Shown: positions 8,249-16,507, counted from the first letter of the stretch. The stretch is 34,594 bases of DNA from Actinoplanes siamensis (GCF_016862395.1 NZ_BOMW01000087.1:1-34594), one strand, 5' to 3'. Notes: a model not told the origin generated them from the letters alone. Numbers and translations: made by a program.

Positions 8249-11200
8249 GTGCGCTCGTTCGATGCATCTCCCGCACATAAAGGACTGTGGCTGGCGGACG
8301 GAATGGCGTCCGGCACGCTGAACCACGCGCTGACGATGTGGGACGTGGCCGGTGAGCTGGACGCGGCCACCATGGAGTCCGCGTTCCGGCACGTGCTCGA
8401 CGAGGCGGAGGTGCTGCGCGTCACCTTCGTCGACGAGGGCGAGGGCCTGCGGCTGGTGCCCCGGGAGCTGGGGGACTGGCAGCCGTTCCGGCTCGATGTC
8501 AGCGCCGCCGCCGACCCCGGGCAGGCCGCGCGGGAGGCCCTGAGCGACCTGGTGCGCCGGCCCTTCGACGTGGCGCGGGACCTGCTGTTCCGGCTGGGCG
8601 TGGTCAAGCTCGCCGCGGACCGCTCGCTGCTGGTGATCGCCTATCACCACCTCGTCTCCGACGGCTTCGGCGCCGGCGGCCTGCTGTCGCGGCGGCTCGC
8701 CGAGGTCTACACGGCGTTGCTGGGCGGCCAGGACATCCCCGCGCCGCCGCACTCGTGGGATCTCGGGTCGTTCGCCGCCCTGGCCGCGGACTACCTCGGC
8801 TCCGAGCAGGCCACCGAGGACCTCGAGTTCTGGCGCGACTACCTCAAGGAGGCGCCCCCGGCGGCGCAGGTTCCCGGTGTCGTCGTGCCCGAGGAGAGGC
8901 GGCTGGAGCTCTCCGCGCCGCTGAGCGAGGCGGACCAATGGGCCGAGGTGGCCGGCGTGATCGGCATGGCCGCCCGGACGCTGACCGTCCCGCGGGCCGA
9001 GGCCGACACGTGGACCGCGGCCGCGGAGTCGATGGGCGTGTGGCGGTCGTCGATGCTCACCACGGCCACCGCGGCGTTCCTGCGGCACCGCTGTGACCTG
9101 CCGGAGTTCCTGCTCTCGCTGGCCACCGGCAACCGCGGCGGAGCGGCCGGCACGACGCCCGGCCTGGCCGTGAACGTGGTGCCGGTCCGGGTCCGGGCGC
9201 CGCTCGGCGCCACCTTCGAGGAGCTGGCCGACGCGATCGTCGACGAGACCTCGGAGATCTACGGGCACACCCTCTGCCACTACTCCGACATCCAGCGGGC
9301 GAGCGGCGTGGCGTCCAGCGAGCGCGGCAGCTTCGGCGCCGTCGTGAACGTCATCGAGTTCGCCGAGCAGCTCTTCTTCGCCGGCCACCCGGCGCGCTAC
9401 TCCGGCGCGACGACCGGCAGCTTCAACGAGCTCTCGATCGGCGTCTACACCGACGGGACCGCTGACAGCGACCTGTTCATCCGCCTGGACGCACCCGCGA
9501 GTCTCTACTCCCGGGCGCAGCTGCGCCTGATCGGGGAGGACCTCATCGCCTTCGTGCGGGCCGCGGTGGCCGGCGAGGCACCGTCGATCGGGGCGCTGGA
9601 CGTGGTCGCCGGCGCCGAGCGCGACCAGGTGCTGGCAGCGCCGGGCGACAGCACCGTGGCCGGGGCGGAGGCCACTGTCGCGGAGCTGTTCGCCCGGCAG
9701 GTGGCCGCCGATCCGGACGCCGTCGCGATCGTGTCCGGCGATGTGACGCTCACCTACCGCGAGCTGGACGAGCGATCCGGCCGGGCCGCCGCGGCGCTGC
9801 GCCGCCGGGGCCTCGGCGCGGAAGCGGTCGTCGCGGTGGCGCTGCCCCGCTCCGCGGAGCTGGCCGCCGTGCTGCTGGGCGTGGTCAAGGCGGGTGCGGC
9901 CTACCTCCCGATCGACCCCGCTCTCCTCGCCGGGCAGATCAGGTCGCAGGTCGCCGCCGGCGGTGCCGCGGCCCTGCTCACCGACGCCGCCACGGCCGCA
10001 CTGCTCCCGTCCGGCCCGGCGGTGCCGGTGACGATGGTCGACGACCTCTGGGAGGACGCCGCCGGTGACGGTGGGCCGGCCCCGGTGCGCCCGGACAACC
10101 TGGTCGCCGTGACGTACGGCTCCGGACCGGCCGGCGCGGGCCCGGCTGTGCTGGTCACTCACCGCAACCTGACCCGGTACGTCGTGGACCGGCACTGGTC
10201 GCGGGTCGTCCCCGGCGACGTGCTCTGGAGCGGCTCGCCGGCCTCCGACGCGCTCGCCCTCGAACTGTGGGTGCCCCTGGCGCATGGTGGCCGGGTCGTC
10301 GTGGCCGCGGCACCGGACCTGGACGGCGACGCGCTCGCCGCGGTGCGGGCCACCCACCCCGTCGCCCTGGCCTGGTTGCCCGCCGGCCTGGTCGCGGCCG
10401 TCGCCGCGCAGCGCCCGGAGAGCCTGGCCGGGCTGCGCGAGATCTGGACCCAGGCGGACGAGGTGCCCGTGGCGGCGCTGCAACGACTTCGGGCGGCCGC
10501 CCCGGACCTGTCGATCGTCAACAGCCACGGCCCGGCGGGCACGAGCGCGCTCATCCCGGCCCGCGGTGCGGCGGAGGAACCGGCGCCCGGCGTCGCCGCC
10601 AGCGGGGGACTGACCGACGGCACCGCCCGCTACGTGCTGGGCCCGGGGCTCGCGCCGGTCCCGGCCGGCGTAGCCGGTGACCTGTACGTCGCCGGGTCCG
10701 CGGTCGCCCGCGGAGGTGCCGGGAACCCCGGGCACACCGCCGCACACTTCGTGCCCTGCCCGTTCGGCCCCGCCGGCGGGCTCATGTACCGCACCGGGGA
10801 CCGGGCCCGCTGGGGCGCCGAGGGCCGGCTGGAGCACGTGGGCCGCGCCGGTGTCCGGGCCCGGATCCGGGGGGCCGAGGTCGACACGGGCCGGATCGAG
10901 GAGGTGCTCTGCGAGCACCCGCGGCTGGCGCAGTCGGTGGTCGTCGTGGGCGAGGACGGCTCCGGGCAGCAGCGCCTCGCGGCGTACGTGGTCCCGGTGC
11001 CAGGCCTCGGCGCGGACGGCGCGGGAACCCACGACCCCCGCACGGAGCTCTCCCACGAGGAACTGAGCCGTTTCGTCGCCGGGCGGGTGCAGGAATCCCT
11101 GCTTCCCTCGGCCTTCACGGTGCTCGACCGGCTCCCGGTCACGGCCGCCGGACGCCTGGACCGGACCCGGCTGCCGCAGCCCGAGTTCCGCGACGGGCTG

Positions 11201-11488
11201 TACCGGGCGCCACGCAACCGTACCGAGCAGGTCCTGGCGAAGTTGTTCGCCGACGTGCTCGAGCTCGGCCGCGTGGGCATCGACGAGGACTTCTTCGACC
11301 TCGGCGGCAACTCGTTGCGGGCGATCCGGCTGGTCGGATTGATCCGCGCCGAACTGCGGCTCGAGGTGTCCATTCGCACGCTCTTCGCCGCGCGCACCAT
11401 CGTCGGCCTCTCGGAACGCTGGGAGAACCTCTCCCGGTCGAGCCGGCCGGCCCTGCGCCGGCGGACCAAGGGCGGCGCAGTTGTCTGA
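8249..11488 (+). CDS. NRPS single module, C-A-PCP, with degenerate adenylation domain
   Basis: 1079 aa. GTG 8249 is preferred over GTG 8240 because the aaggg at 8236-8240 is correctly spaced only for it. The condensation domain (about residues 5-430) has an intact HHLVSDG (His133/His134, Asp138). The A domain (about 455-975) keeps A1 (TYREL), A2 (KAGAAYLPIDP), A6 (GDLYVAG) and A7 (YRTGD), but A3, normally SGSTGxPKG, reads GSGPAGAGPA (near residue 625); A5, normally YGPTE, reads HGPAG; the hinge Asp of A8 is Gly (GRAGVRARIRG); and the A10 catalytic Lys is Arg969 (AGRLDR). The Asp at the first specificity position appears to be kept (SDALALEL). The PCP has GGNSL with Ser1022. No TE or other release domain follows. 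Adenylation is probably weak or absent, so the PCP may be loaded in trans; that is inference. It should accept the chain from the preceding KS-AT-ACP module. Confidence 0.93.
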   Translation: MRSFDASPAHKGLWLADGMASGTLNHALTMWDVAGELDAATMESAFRHVLDEAEVLRVTFVDEGEGLRLVPRELGDWQPFRLDVSAAADPGQAAREALSDLVRRPFDVARDLLFRLGVVKLAADRSLLVIAYHHLVSDGFGAGGLLSRRLAEVYTALLGGQDIPAPPHSWDLGSFAALAADYLGSEQATEDLEFWRDYLKEAPPAAQVPGVVVPEERRLELSAPLSEADQWAEVAGVIGMAARTLTVPRAEADTWTAAAESMGVWRSSMLTTATAAFLRHRCDLPEFLLSLATGNRGGAAGTTPGLAVNVVPVRVRAPLGATFEELADAIVDETSEIYGHTLCHYSDIQRASGVASSERGSFGAVVNVIEFAEQLFFAGHPARYSGATTGSFNELSIGVYTDGTADSDLFIRLDAPASLYSRAQLRLIGEDLIAFVRAAVAGEAPSIGALDVVAGAERDQVLAAPGDSTVAGAEATVAELFARQVAADPDAVAIVSGDVTLTYRELDERSGRAAAALRRRGLGAEAVVAVALPRSAELAAVLLGVVKAGAAYLPIDPALLAGQIRSQVAAGGAAALLTDAATAALLPSGPAVPVTMVDDLWEDAAGDGGPAPVRPDNLVAVTYGSGPAGAGPAVLVTHRNLTRYVVDRHWSRVVPGDVLWSGSPASDALALELWVPLAHGGRVVVAAAPDLDGDALAAVRATHPVALAWLPAGLVAAVAAQRPESLAGLREIWTQADEVPVAALQRLRAAAPDLSIVNSHGPAGTSALIPARGAAEEPAPGVAASGGLTDGTARYVLGPGLAPVPAGVAGDLYVAGSAVARGGAGNPGHTAAHFVPCPFGPAGGLMYRTGDRARWGAEGRLEHVGRAGVRARIRGAEVDTGRIEEVLCEHPRLAQSVVVVGEDGSGQQRLAAYVVPVPGLGADGAGTHDPRTELSHEELSRFVAGRVQESLLPSAFTVLDRLPVTAAGRLDRTRLPQPEFRDGLYRAPRNRTEQVLAKLFADVLELGRVGIDEDFFDLGGNSLRAIRLVGLIRAELRLEVSIRTLFAARTIVGLSERWENLSRSSRPALRRRTKGGAVV

Positions 11489-11526
11489 GCGAGGCCACGG
11501 CCCGCTCGGTTGGATCACGCACAGCG

Positions 11527-11538
11527 GCATCGCGATGC
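11527..11538. promoter_or_regulatory. 12-bp perfect palindrome upstream of secreted-protein gene
   Basis: gcatcgcgatgc is a perfect palindrome 28 bases before the start of the next gene, in the short gap after the NRPS stop. It could be an operator or chance in GC-rich DNA; no regulator can be assigned. Confidence 0.25.
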
Positions 11539-11566
11539 GATGTCGCGCAACCCATAAGGAAATGCT

Positions 11567-12145
11567 ATGGCGATCACAATCACTTTCACGCGGGCAGCCG
11601 TCACCGGCGCGGCGCTCCTCGGCGCGGCGGTCCTCAGTCCTGCCCTCGCCCACGCCGCCGAGCCGCTCGGCTCGCCGGCTGAGCACTTGGCGGAACCGGT
11701 CAGCGTGATCGAGCCGCTGCGCACCCTGACCGGGTCCTGGAGCTGCACCGGTTCGGTCACCGGCGTGGACGGCACCGTTACGCGGTTCGAGACGACCTCG
11801 ACCGCCAAGTTCATCCTCGACGGCAAGTTCATGCGGTGGCAGGAGGTGAACTCGATCGGCGGGACCCCGATCGGGTCCGCCGAGTACATCTGGGGCTGGG
11901 ACGCCCACCGCAACCAGTTCACCGCCGACCGTTTCGACGACGCCGGCCAGCGGGGGGCCCAGACCACCCCGGGCTGGGCCGGCAACGCGCTCACCTCGAC
12001 CGGCGTACTGATCCACTCGGACGGGTCCTCGATCCCGCTGAGCACCACGCTCACCAAGACGGCCAAGAACGCCTTCGCCGTGCGGTCGGTGGTTCAGCTG
12101 GGAGCCGGGGCGAGCGTGGTGTCGGAGTCCGCCTGCACCCGCTGA
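11567..12145 (+). CDS. Secreted DUF1579-like protein
   Basis: 192 aa. The N-terminus is a Sec-type signal peptide (TRAAVTGAALLGAAVLSPAL, then AHA/AEP as likely cleavage site). The mature part begins with a WSCTGSV strand and has FILDGKFMRWQEV and YIWGWDAHRNQF, which resemble the beta-barrel DUF1579 family (usual G.W.G..., LGGRFL pattern). Function of the family is unknown; a lipid- or small-molecule-binding barrel is possible. The Shine-Dalgarno aagga lies at 11556-11560. It sits between the NRPS and the N-monooxygenase and is followed by a strong terminator, so it may be expressed with the NRPS gene 78 bases upstream. A role in export, sequestration or self-protection is only a guess from location. 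Confidence 0.8.
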   Translation: MAITITFTRAAVTGAALLGAAVLSPALAHAAEPLGSPAEHLAEPVSVIEPLRTLTGSWSCTGSVTGVDGTVTRFETTSTAKFILDGKFMRWQEVNSIGGTPIGSAEYIWGWDAHRNQFTADRFDDAGQRGAQTTPGWAGNALTSTGVLIHSDGSSIPLSTTLTKTAKNAFAVRSVVQLGAGASVVSESACTR

Positions 12146-12183
12146 CCTCGCCCTCCCGGGCACCGGATTCCGCTCACTGACGC

Positions 12184-12223
12184 GAGGGTTCCCCGGCCGG
12201 CAGCCGCCGGCCGGGGAACCCTC
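12184..12223 (+). terminator. Strong hairpin after the secreted-protein gene
   Basis: A 17-bp perfect stem (gagggttccccggccgg at 12184-12200 with its complement at 12207-12223) around a 6-base loop. It ends the NRPS/secreted-protein unit and lies 67 bases before the monooxygenase start. Confidence 0.8.
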
Positions 12224-12290
12224 CCGAACCACTATTGCCGGCCGACATGCGAGAGCCCTTCGTACGGCCATGTCATCAGGAGAGGTATTC

Positions 12291-13637
12291 ATGACTGATC
12301 GTGCACCCGAGATCTACGACGTGGTCGGCATCGGATTCGGTCCGTCCAACCTGGCGCTCGCCATCGCCCTGGAGGAGCGCGGGCTGGCCGGGCCCCAGAG
12401 CGGGATCAGCAGTCACTTCTTCGAGCGTCAGCCCCGGTTCGGCTGGCACCGCAACATGCTGCTGCCGTCGACCACCATGCAGATCTCCTTCCTCAAGGAC
12501 CTCGTGACGTTCCGCAACCCGACGTCGAGGTTCAGCTTCGTCTCCTTCCTGCACGCCTCGGGACGCCTCGCGCGGTTCGTCAACAACCAGGACTTCTTCC
12601 CGACCCGCCAGGAGTTCCACCAGTACCTCGAGTGGGCCCAGGCACAGGTCGCCGGCCGCGTCTCGTACGGCTCCCAGGTGACCTCGATCCAGCGCGCGCC
12701 GCACGCCGGCGCCGCGGCGCCGGAGCACCTGCGGCTGACCGTGGCCGACGTCACCGGGCAGCCCGCCCGGGTGGTCCGGGCGCGCAACGTGGTGATCTCG
12801 ACCGGCCTGTCCCCGCGGATGCTCGACGGGATCGAGAGCGACGACCGGGTCTGGCACAGCTCGGAGTTCCTGCACAAGTTCCACCGCATGGACCCCCGCG
12901 GCCTGCGCCGGGTGGCGGTGGTCGGCGCCGGCCAGAGCGCCGCCGAGATCACCCGCTTCCTGTACGACAAGCTGCCGCACGCCGAGGTGTCGGCGATCCT
13001 CCCGTCCTACGGCTACTCCGTCGCGGACGACACCCCGTTCGCCAACCAGATCTTCGACCCCGCGGCCGTGGACCACTACTACTTCGGCTCCGCGGAGACG
13101 CGCGAGGCGTTCTGGCGCTACCACAGCAACACGAACTACTCGGTGGTCGACGACGAGGTGATCCGCGACCTCTACCGCCGGACGTACGACGACGAGGTGC
13201 ACGGCGTCGAGCGTCTGCACTTCGTCAACCTGACCAGGGTCGCCGGCGTGCGGCGCGCCGGCGCCGAGACCCGCGTGACCCTGCGCTCCGGCCCCGACGG
13301 CGAGGAGCGCGAGCTGGAGGTGGACGCGCTCGTCTGCGCGACCGGCTACAGCTCGATGGAGCCCACCACCCTGCTGCGCGACCTCGAGCGGCACTGCCTG
13401 CGCGACGAGGCGGGCCGCTATCGGATGCAGCGCGACTACCGCATCGCCACCGCCCCGGAGCTGGCGTGCGGCGTCTACCTGCAGGGCGGCACCGAGCACA
13501 CCCACGGGCTGAGCTCCTCGCTGCTGTCCAACGTCGCCGTGCGCAGCGGCGAGATCGCCGACTCGATCGTCGCCCGGGGGCTGGAGCAGGACGCTCAGCG
13601 CACCCTGCTCAGCGAGGCCGGGGTCGGCATCAGCTGA
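12291..13637 (+). CDS. FAD/NADPH-dependent L-lysine/L-ornithine N-monooxygenase family protein
   Basis: 448 aa, the normal length for the SidA/IucD/PvdA family, which hydroxylates the side-chain amine of lysine, ornithine or related diamines using NADPH and O2. Seen motifs: FAD-binding GIGFGPSNLALA (from Gly13), NADPH-binding VGAGQSAAEI (Gly212), ATGY (350-353) and C-terminal EHTHGLSSSLLS, matching the family's HTHGxxxxLLS. ATG 12291 follows aggagagg (12278-12285) by 5 bases, so the upstream in-frame ATG at 12270 is rejected. It leads an apparent operon with a type II thioesterase and an aminotransferase-like gene. The exact substrate cannot be read from the sequence. In this context it probably makes an N-hydroxylated amino acid or amine for the hybrid product, but a siderophore role or a first step toward N-N bond formation cannot be excluded. 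Confidence 0.92.
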   Translation: MTDRAPEIYDVVGIGFGPSNLALAIALEERGLAGPQSGISSHFFERQPRFGWHRNMLLPSTTMQISFLKDLVTFRNPTSRFSFVSFLHASGRLARFVNNQDFFPTRQEFHQYLEWAQAQVAGRVSYGSQVTSIQRAPHAGAAAPEHLRLTVADVTGQPARVVRARNVVISTGLSPRMLDGIESDDRVWHSSEFLHKFHRMDPRGLRRVAVVGAGQSAAEITRFLYDKLPHAEVSAILPSYGYSVADDTPFANQIFDPAAVDHYYFGSAETREAFWRYHSNTNYSVVDDEVIRDLYRRTYDDEVHGVERLHFVNLTRVAGVRRAGAETRVTLRSGPDGEERELEVDALVCATGYSSMEPTTLLRDLERHCLRDEAGRYRMQRDYRIATAPELACGVYLQGGTEHTHGLSSSLLSNVAVRSGEIADSIVARGLEQDAQRTLLSEAGVGIS

Positions 13638-13678
13638 CCGGGACACCCGGCGCCGTCACGGGGAGAGGAGATTGTTGG

Positions 13679-14443
13679 ATGAGGACTCTGACCAAGGACC
13701 GGTGGATACGCCGCTTCCGGGACGGCGACGGGTGCACCACGAAACTCGTCTGCTTCCCGCACGCCGGCGGCTGGGCGAGCGCGTACCGCACCTGGCCATC
13801 GGGCCTGCCGGCGGACGTCGGCGTGCTCGGCGTCCGCTACCCGGGCCGCGAGGACCGGGCCGGTGAGCCGTTCCCGTCCACTCTGGAGGCGCTGGCGGAC
13901 GACCTGGCCGAGGCGCTGGAGCCGGTCGGGGAGCGGTTGGTGTTCTTCGGCCACAGCATGGGCGCCTCGGTGGCGCACGAGGTGGCCGTCCGCCTGCACC
14001 AGCGGGGGCGTCCACCGGCCGCGCTGTGCGTGTCCGCGCGGCTGCCCCCGCGGTCGCTGGCGCACCAGCCGCGCTTCGGGGGCACCGACGACGAGATCAT
14101 CGCGGAGATCGTGCGGCAGGACGACAGCCGTACCGAGGTCTTCGCCGACCTCGACCTGCGCGCCTTCGCCCTGCCGGCGATCCGCGCGGACCTCGAGCTG
14201 GTCAACGAGTACCGCGGCGGGCGCGGGCCCGCGCTGGACTGCCCGGTGTTCGGCTACGTGGGCACCGACGACCCCGCGATCAGCCGGGACCAGATGCGCG
14301 GGTGGGCGGACGTCAGCCGCGGCTCCTTCCGGCTCCGCGTCTTTCCCGGCGGGCACTTCTACCTCAGGGACGAGGAGAGCAGGCTGCTGGCCGCCATGGC
14401 GCAGGACTGGAGTCCGGGGGGCCGGTATGCCACCTCGCGGTGA
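13679..14443 (+). CDS. Type II thioesterase (alpha/beta hydrolase)
   Basis: 254 aa, typical for a discrete editing thioesterase of PKS/NRPS systems. It has FPHAGG near the N-terminus, the nucleophile motif GHSMG (Ser93), an acidic residue in GTDDP (Asp197/198) and His226 in GGHFYL. ATG 13679 is preceded by gagaggag, ending 8 bases upstream. The gene starts 41 bases after the monooxygenase stop and overlaps the next gene by 17 bases, so all three are likely translated from one message. Known role of the family: removing aberrant acyl groups from carrier proteins. Because the assembly line here has no terminal TE, this enzyme could also take part in chain release; that is inference. Confidence 0.93.
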   Translation: MRTLTKDRWIRRFRDGDGCTTKLVCFPHAGGWASAYRTWPSGLPADVGVLGVRYPGREDRAGEPFPSTLEALADDLAEALEPVGERLVFFGHSMGASVAHEVAVRLHQRGRPPAALCVSARLPPRSLAHQPRFGGTDDEIIAEIVRQDDSRTEVFADLDLRAFALPAIRADLELVNEYRGGRGPALDCPVFGYVGTDDPAISRDQMRGWADVSRGSFRLRVFPGGHFYLRDEESRLLAAMAQDWSPGGRYATSR

Positions 14444-15524
14444 GGGCGGCGGCGCGATGGTCGTCGACGACGCCGGCCGGGAATATCTCGACCTGCTCGG
14501 CGGGATCGGGGCGAACGTGCTGGGCCATGCCCACCCGGCGGTCGCGGCGGCGGTGTCCGCGCAGGGCGCCGCCGCCCGGCCCGGCCCGGACAGCGCCGCG
14601 GCGGGGCCGGCTGCCCTGCTCGGCGAGCTGTTGCTGGCCCTGACCGGTCCCGGGCGGGTGTTGTTCACCGGCTCGGGCGGGCAGGCGTACGAGACGGCGC
14701 TCCGGGTCTCCCGACGCACCGGACGCGGCGAGGTGGTGACGGCGGCCGGGAGCTTCCCGGACGCCCCGGGGATGACCGGTCGGCCGGTCACCCAGGTCCC
14801 CTTCGGCGATGTCGCGGCGTTGCGCGCCGCGGTCGGTGGCGCCACCGCCGCGGTGGTCCTGGAGCCGATCCAGGGCGCGTACGGCGTGGTGGTGCCGCCC
14901 GCCGGCTACCTGACGGCGGCCCGCGAGATCTGTACGGCCGCCGGCGCGCTGCTGGTGCTCGACGAGGCCCGCACCGGTCTCGGGCGGACCGGGTACTGGT
15001 TCCACCATCAGAGCGAGGGTGCCGAGCCGGACCTGCTCACCCTGGCCGGCGGACTGGGCGGCGACCGGCCGCTGGGCGCCTGCCTGGCGTTCGGGGCGGC
15101 GGCCGAGCTGCTGACCCCGGACGTCCCGGCGGCGGCGGCCGGGGGTGACCCGCTCGGGTGCGCGGCCGGGCTCGCGGTGATCCGCACCATCGCCGGCAAA
15201 GGGCTGCTCGACCACGTCAGGCGGGTCGGCGACCGGCTGCGCGGCGGCATCGAGGCCTTGGCGCACCCGCTGATCGCCGGGGTGCGCGGCGCCGGTCTGC
15301 TGCTCGGCATCGTGCTGACCGAACCGGTCGCCGCGCCGGTGACGGTCCGGCTGCGCGCGGCCGGGTTCCTCGTCGAGGCGGTCCAGCCCGCCGTGCTCCG
15401 GCTGGCGCCGCCGCTGATCCTCACCGCGGCCCAGGCCGATGCCTTCGTCGCCGCGCTTCCCCCGGCGCTGGGCGACGTCCCGGAGGCGCCCCGTGTCCGG
15501 GTGCTGGTGCGCGACGCGGCCTGA
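14427..15524 (+). CDS. Class III aminotransferase-like protein lacking the PLP lysine
   Basis: 365 aa, somewhat short for the acetylornithine aminotransferase family (about 400). It keeps the N-terminal YLDLLGGIGANVLGHAHP, the EPIQGAYGVVVPP segment, and LDEARTGLGRTGYWF with the PLP-ring Asp179. The catalytic lysine, which normally follows that Asp by 29 residues in LAKGLGGG, is Gly208 here (LAGGLGGD; codon ggc 15048-15050). The phosphate-binding SGAEANE motif has become GSGGQAYE and the HGRTLG loop is not recognisable. The frame is open throughout, so this is not a simple pseudogene. ATG 14427 overlaps the thioesterase stop by 17 bases and has a G-rich stretch as ribosome site. It probably cannot transaminate; it may be a pseudoenzyme, a binding or scaffold protein, or a decaying gene. 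Confidence 0.85.
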   Translation: MPPRGEGGGAMVVDDAGREYLDLLGGIGANVLGHAHPAVAAAVSAQGAAARPGPDSAAAGPAALLGELLLALTGPGRVLFTGSGGQAYETALRVSRRTGRGEVVTAAGSFPDAPGMTGRPVTQVPFGDVAALRAAVGGATAAVVLEPIQGAYGVVVPPAGYLTAAREICTAAGALLVLDEARTGLGRTGYWFHHQSEGAEPDLLTLAGGLGGDRPLGACLAFGAAAELLTPDVPAAAAGGDPLGCAAGLAVIRTIAGKGLLDHVRRVGDRLRGGIEALAHPLIAGVRGAGLLLGIVLTEPVAAPVTVRLRAAGFLVEAVQPAVLRLAPPLILTAAQADAFVAALPPALGDVPEAPRVRVLVRDAA

Positions 15525-15559
15525 CCGGCTGCCCGCGCGTCCCGGCCGGTGGCGCCGGC

Positions 15560-15597
15560 CCGGTGTCCCGCAGCAGATCCGGGCCGCGGGACACCGG
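15560..15597. terminator. Bidirectional hairpin between convergent genes
   Basis: A perfect 12-bp stem (ccggtgtcccgc at 15560-15571 with its complement at 15586-15597) with a 14-base loop lies between the aminotransferase-like gene (+) and the DUF4097 gene (-). A smaller ggccgg/ccggcc stem precedes it. The position fits termination from both sides. Confidence 0.65.
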
Positions 15598-15610
15598 TGC
15601 GGTGCCTGCC

Positions 15611-16279
15611 TCACAGGCTGCGGGCGGTGATGTCACCGTGGTTGGTGGTCGCGTGGATGGTCAGGGCGGTGGTCCCGTCGGCGTTCTTGAGCGCGTTGTG
15701 GATCCGGCCGTACCTGGTGCCGGCGTCCAGGGACGCGGAGACGTCGCGGGCGGCGCCGACCGAGATGTCGCCCTGCTCGGTGCGCAGGGTGACGGTGCCG
15801 CTCATGGCCTCGGCGATGTGCAGATCGCCCTTGCGGGTGGTGAGCTCGGCAGGACCGGTGAGGCGGCCGACCGAGACGTCGCCGGACTGCAGGGTCAGGC
15901 GGGCACTGGCGGTCTCGTCGAGCTTGACCGAGCCGTGCGCGCCCTCGAAGGCGACGTCGCCGAGCCGCCCGACGCCGCGGAACTCGGCGCTGGCCGTCCT
16001 GGCCTCGACCCGGGAGCCGGCCGGCAGCTGGACCGTCACCTCGACGGACCCGGGGTTGCCGAGGGCCCGCCTCGCCGCCTCGCCGGCCTCGATCCGCAGC
16101 ACGCCGTCACCGAAGGCGACGTCGACGGACTCCGCGGCCTTGACGTCGCGGCTCTTGGCGGCGTCCGCGGGCCGGACCTCGACCGTGGTGTCGGCGCGGT
16201 CCGCGGCGATGAACTGGATGCGTCCCGCGGGGATGTCGAGGACGGCGGAGACGGGGGCGGGGGTGGGGAAGTTCTGCAT
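15611..16279 (-). CDS. DUF4097-family beta-repeat protein
   Basis: 222 aa starting MQNFPTP. The sequence consists of repeating short beta-strand units (GSRVEARTAS, GSVKLDETAS, GDVSVGRL, KGDLHIAE, QGDISVGAA, NHGDITARSL), typical of the DUF4097 putative adhesin family, a right-handed beta-helix fold. No signal peptide or membrane segment is seen, so it is probably cytoplasmic despite the adhesin label. The start at 16279 is supported by aaggagcc upstream on the minus strand (16284-16291); the further upstream in-frame ATG lacks such a site. It is divergent from the two-HTH regulator, a common pairing in actinobacteria that suggests regulation by it. No link to the biosynthetic cluster is evident. 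Confidence 0.88.
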   Translation of the reverse strand: MQNFPTPAPVSAVLDIPAGRIQFIAADRADTTVEVRPADAAKSRDVKAAESVDVAFGDGVLRIEAGEAARRALGNPGSVEVTVQLPAGSRVEARTASAEFRGVGRLGDVAFEGAHGSVKLDETASARLTLQSGDVSVGRLTGPAELTTRKGDLHIAEAMSGTVTLRTEQGDISVGAARDVSASLDAGTRYGRIHNALKNADGTTALTIHATTNHGDITARSL

Positions 16280-16507
16280 CGGAGGCTCCTTCGATCGCTT
16301 GTTTCTGACAACGGAAACGCTACGTTGTGTTCGCGGATTCGGCAACATTGTCGTTGCGTTCAGCACGGAAGTTCGCAGTTCAGAGCCCTTGTTTCATTGC
16401 AATGGCTACGAAACTAACGCAACGGACCTGCGAGAGATCGTTGCAATGAAGGGAGGTGAACGCTATGGTGGGCGCAGGTGCAACCACGGGACGTCAAGGA
16501 GGCCGCG
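16280..16507. promoter_or_regulatory. Divergent promoter/operator region with inverted repeats
   Basis: 228 bases of lower GC content between the DUF4097 gene and the regulator. Seen: inverted repeat acaacg...cgttgt (16308-16313 and 16323-16328), palindrome cattgcaatg (16395-16404), flanking gtttc...gaaac (16391-16395 and 16410-16414), and a second ttgcaatg copy at 16441-16448. MarR-type regulators usually bind such palindromes, so autoregulation together with control of the divergent gene is likely by inference. Confidence 0.5.

Noticed and set aside
12270..12290. Upstream in-frame ATG for the N-monooxygenase
   Set aside because: The ribosome site aggagagg lies inside this stretch and is correctly spaced for ATG 12291.
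7667..12292. A 1541-codon open frame on the minus strand
   Set aside because: It is the antisense of the PKS end, NRPS and secreted-protein genes; low-complexity Arg/Gly/Ala-rich translation without any domain. Long antisense frames are normal at this GC content.
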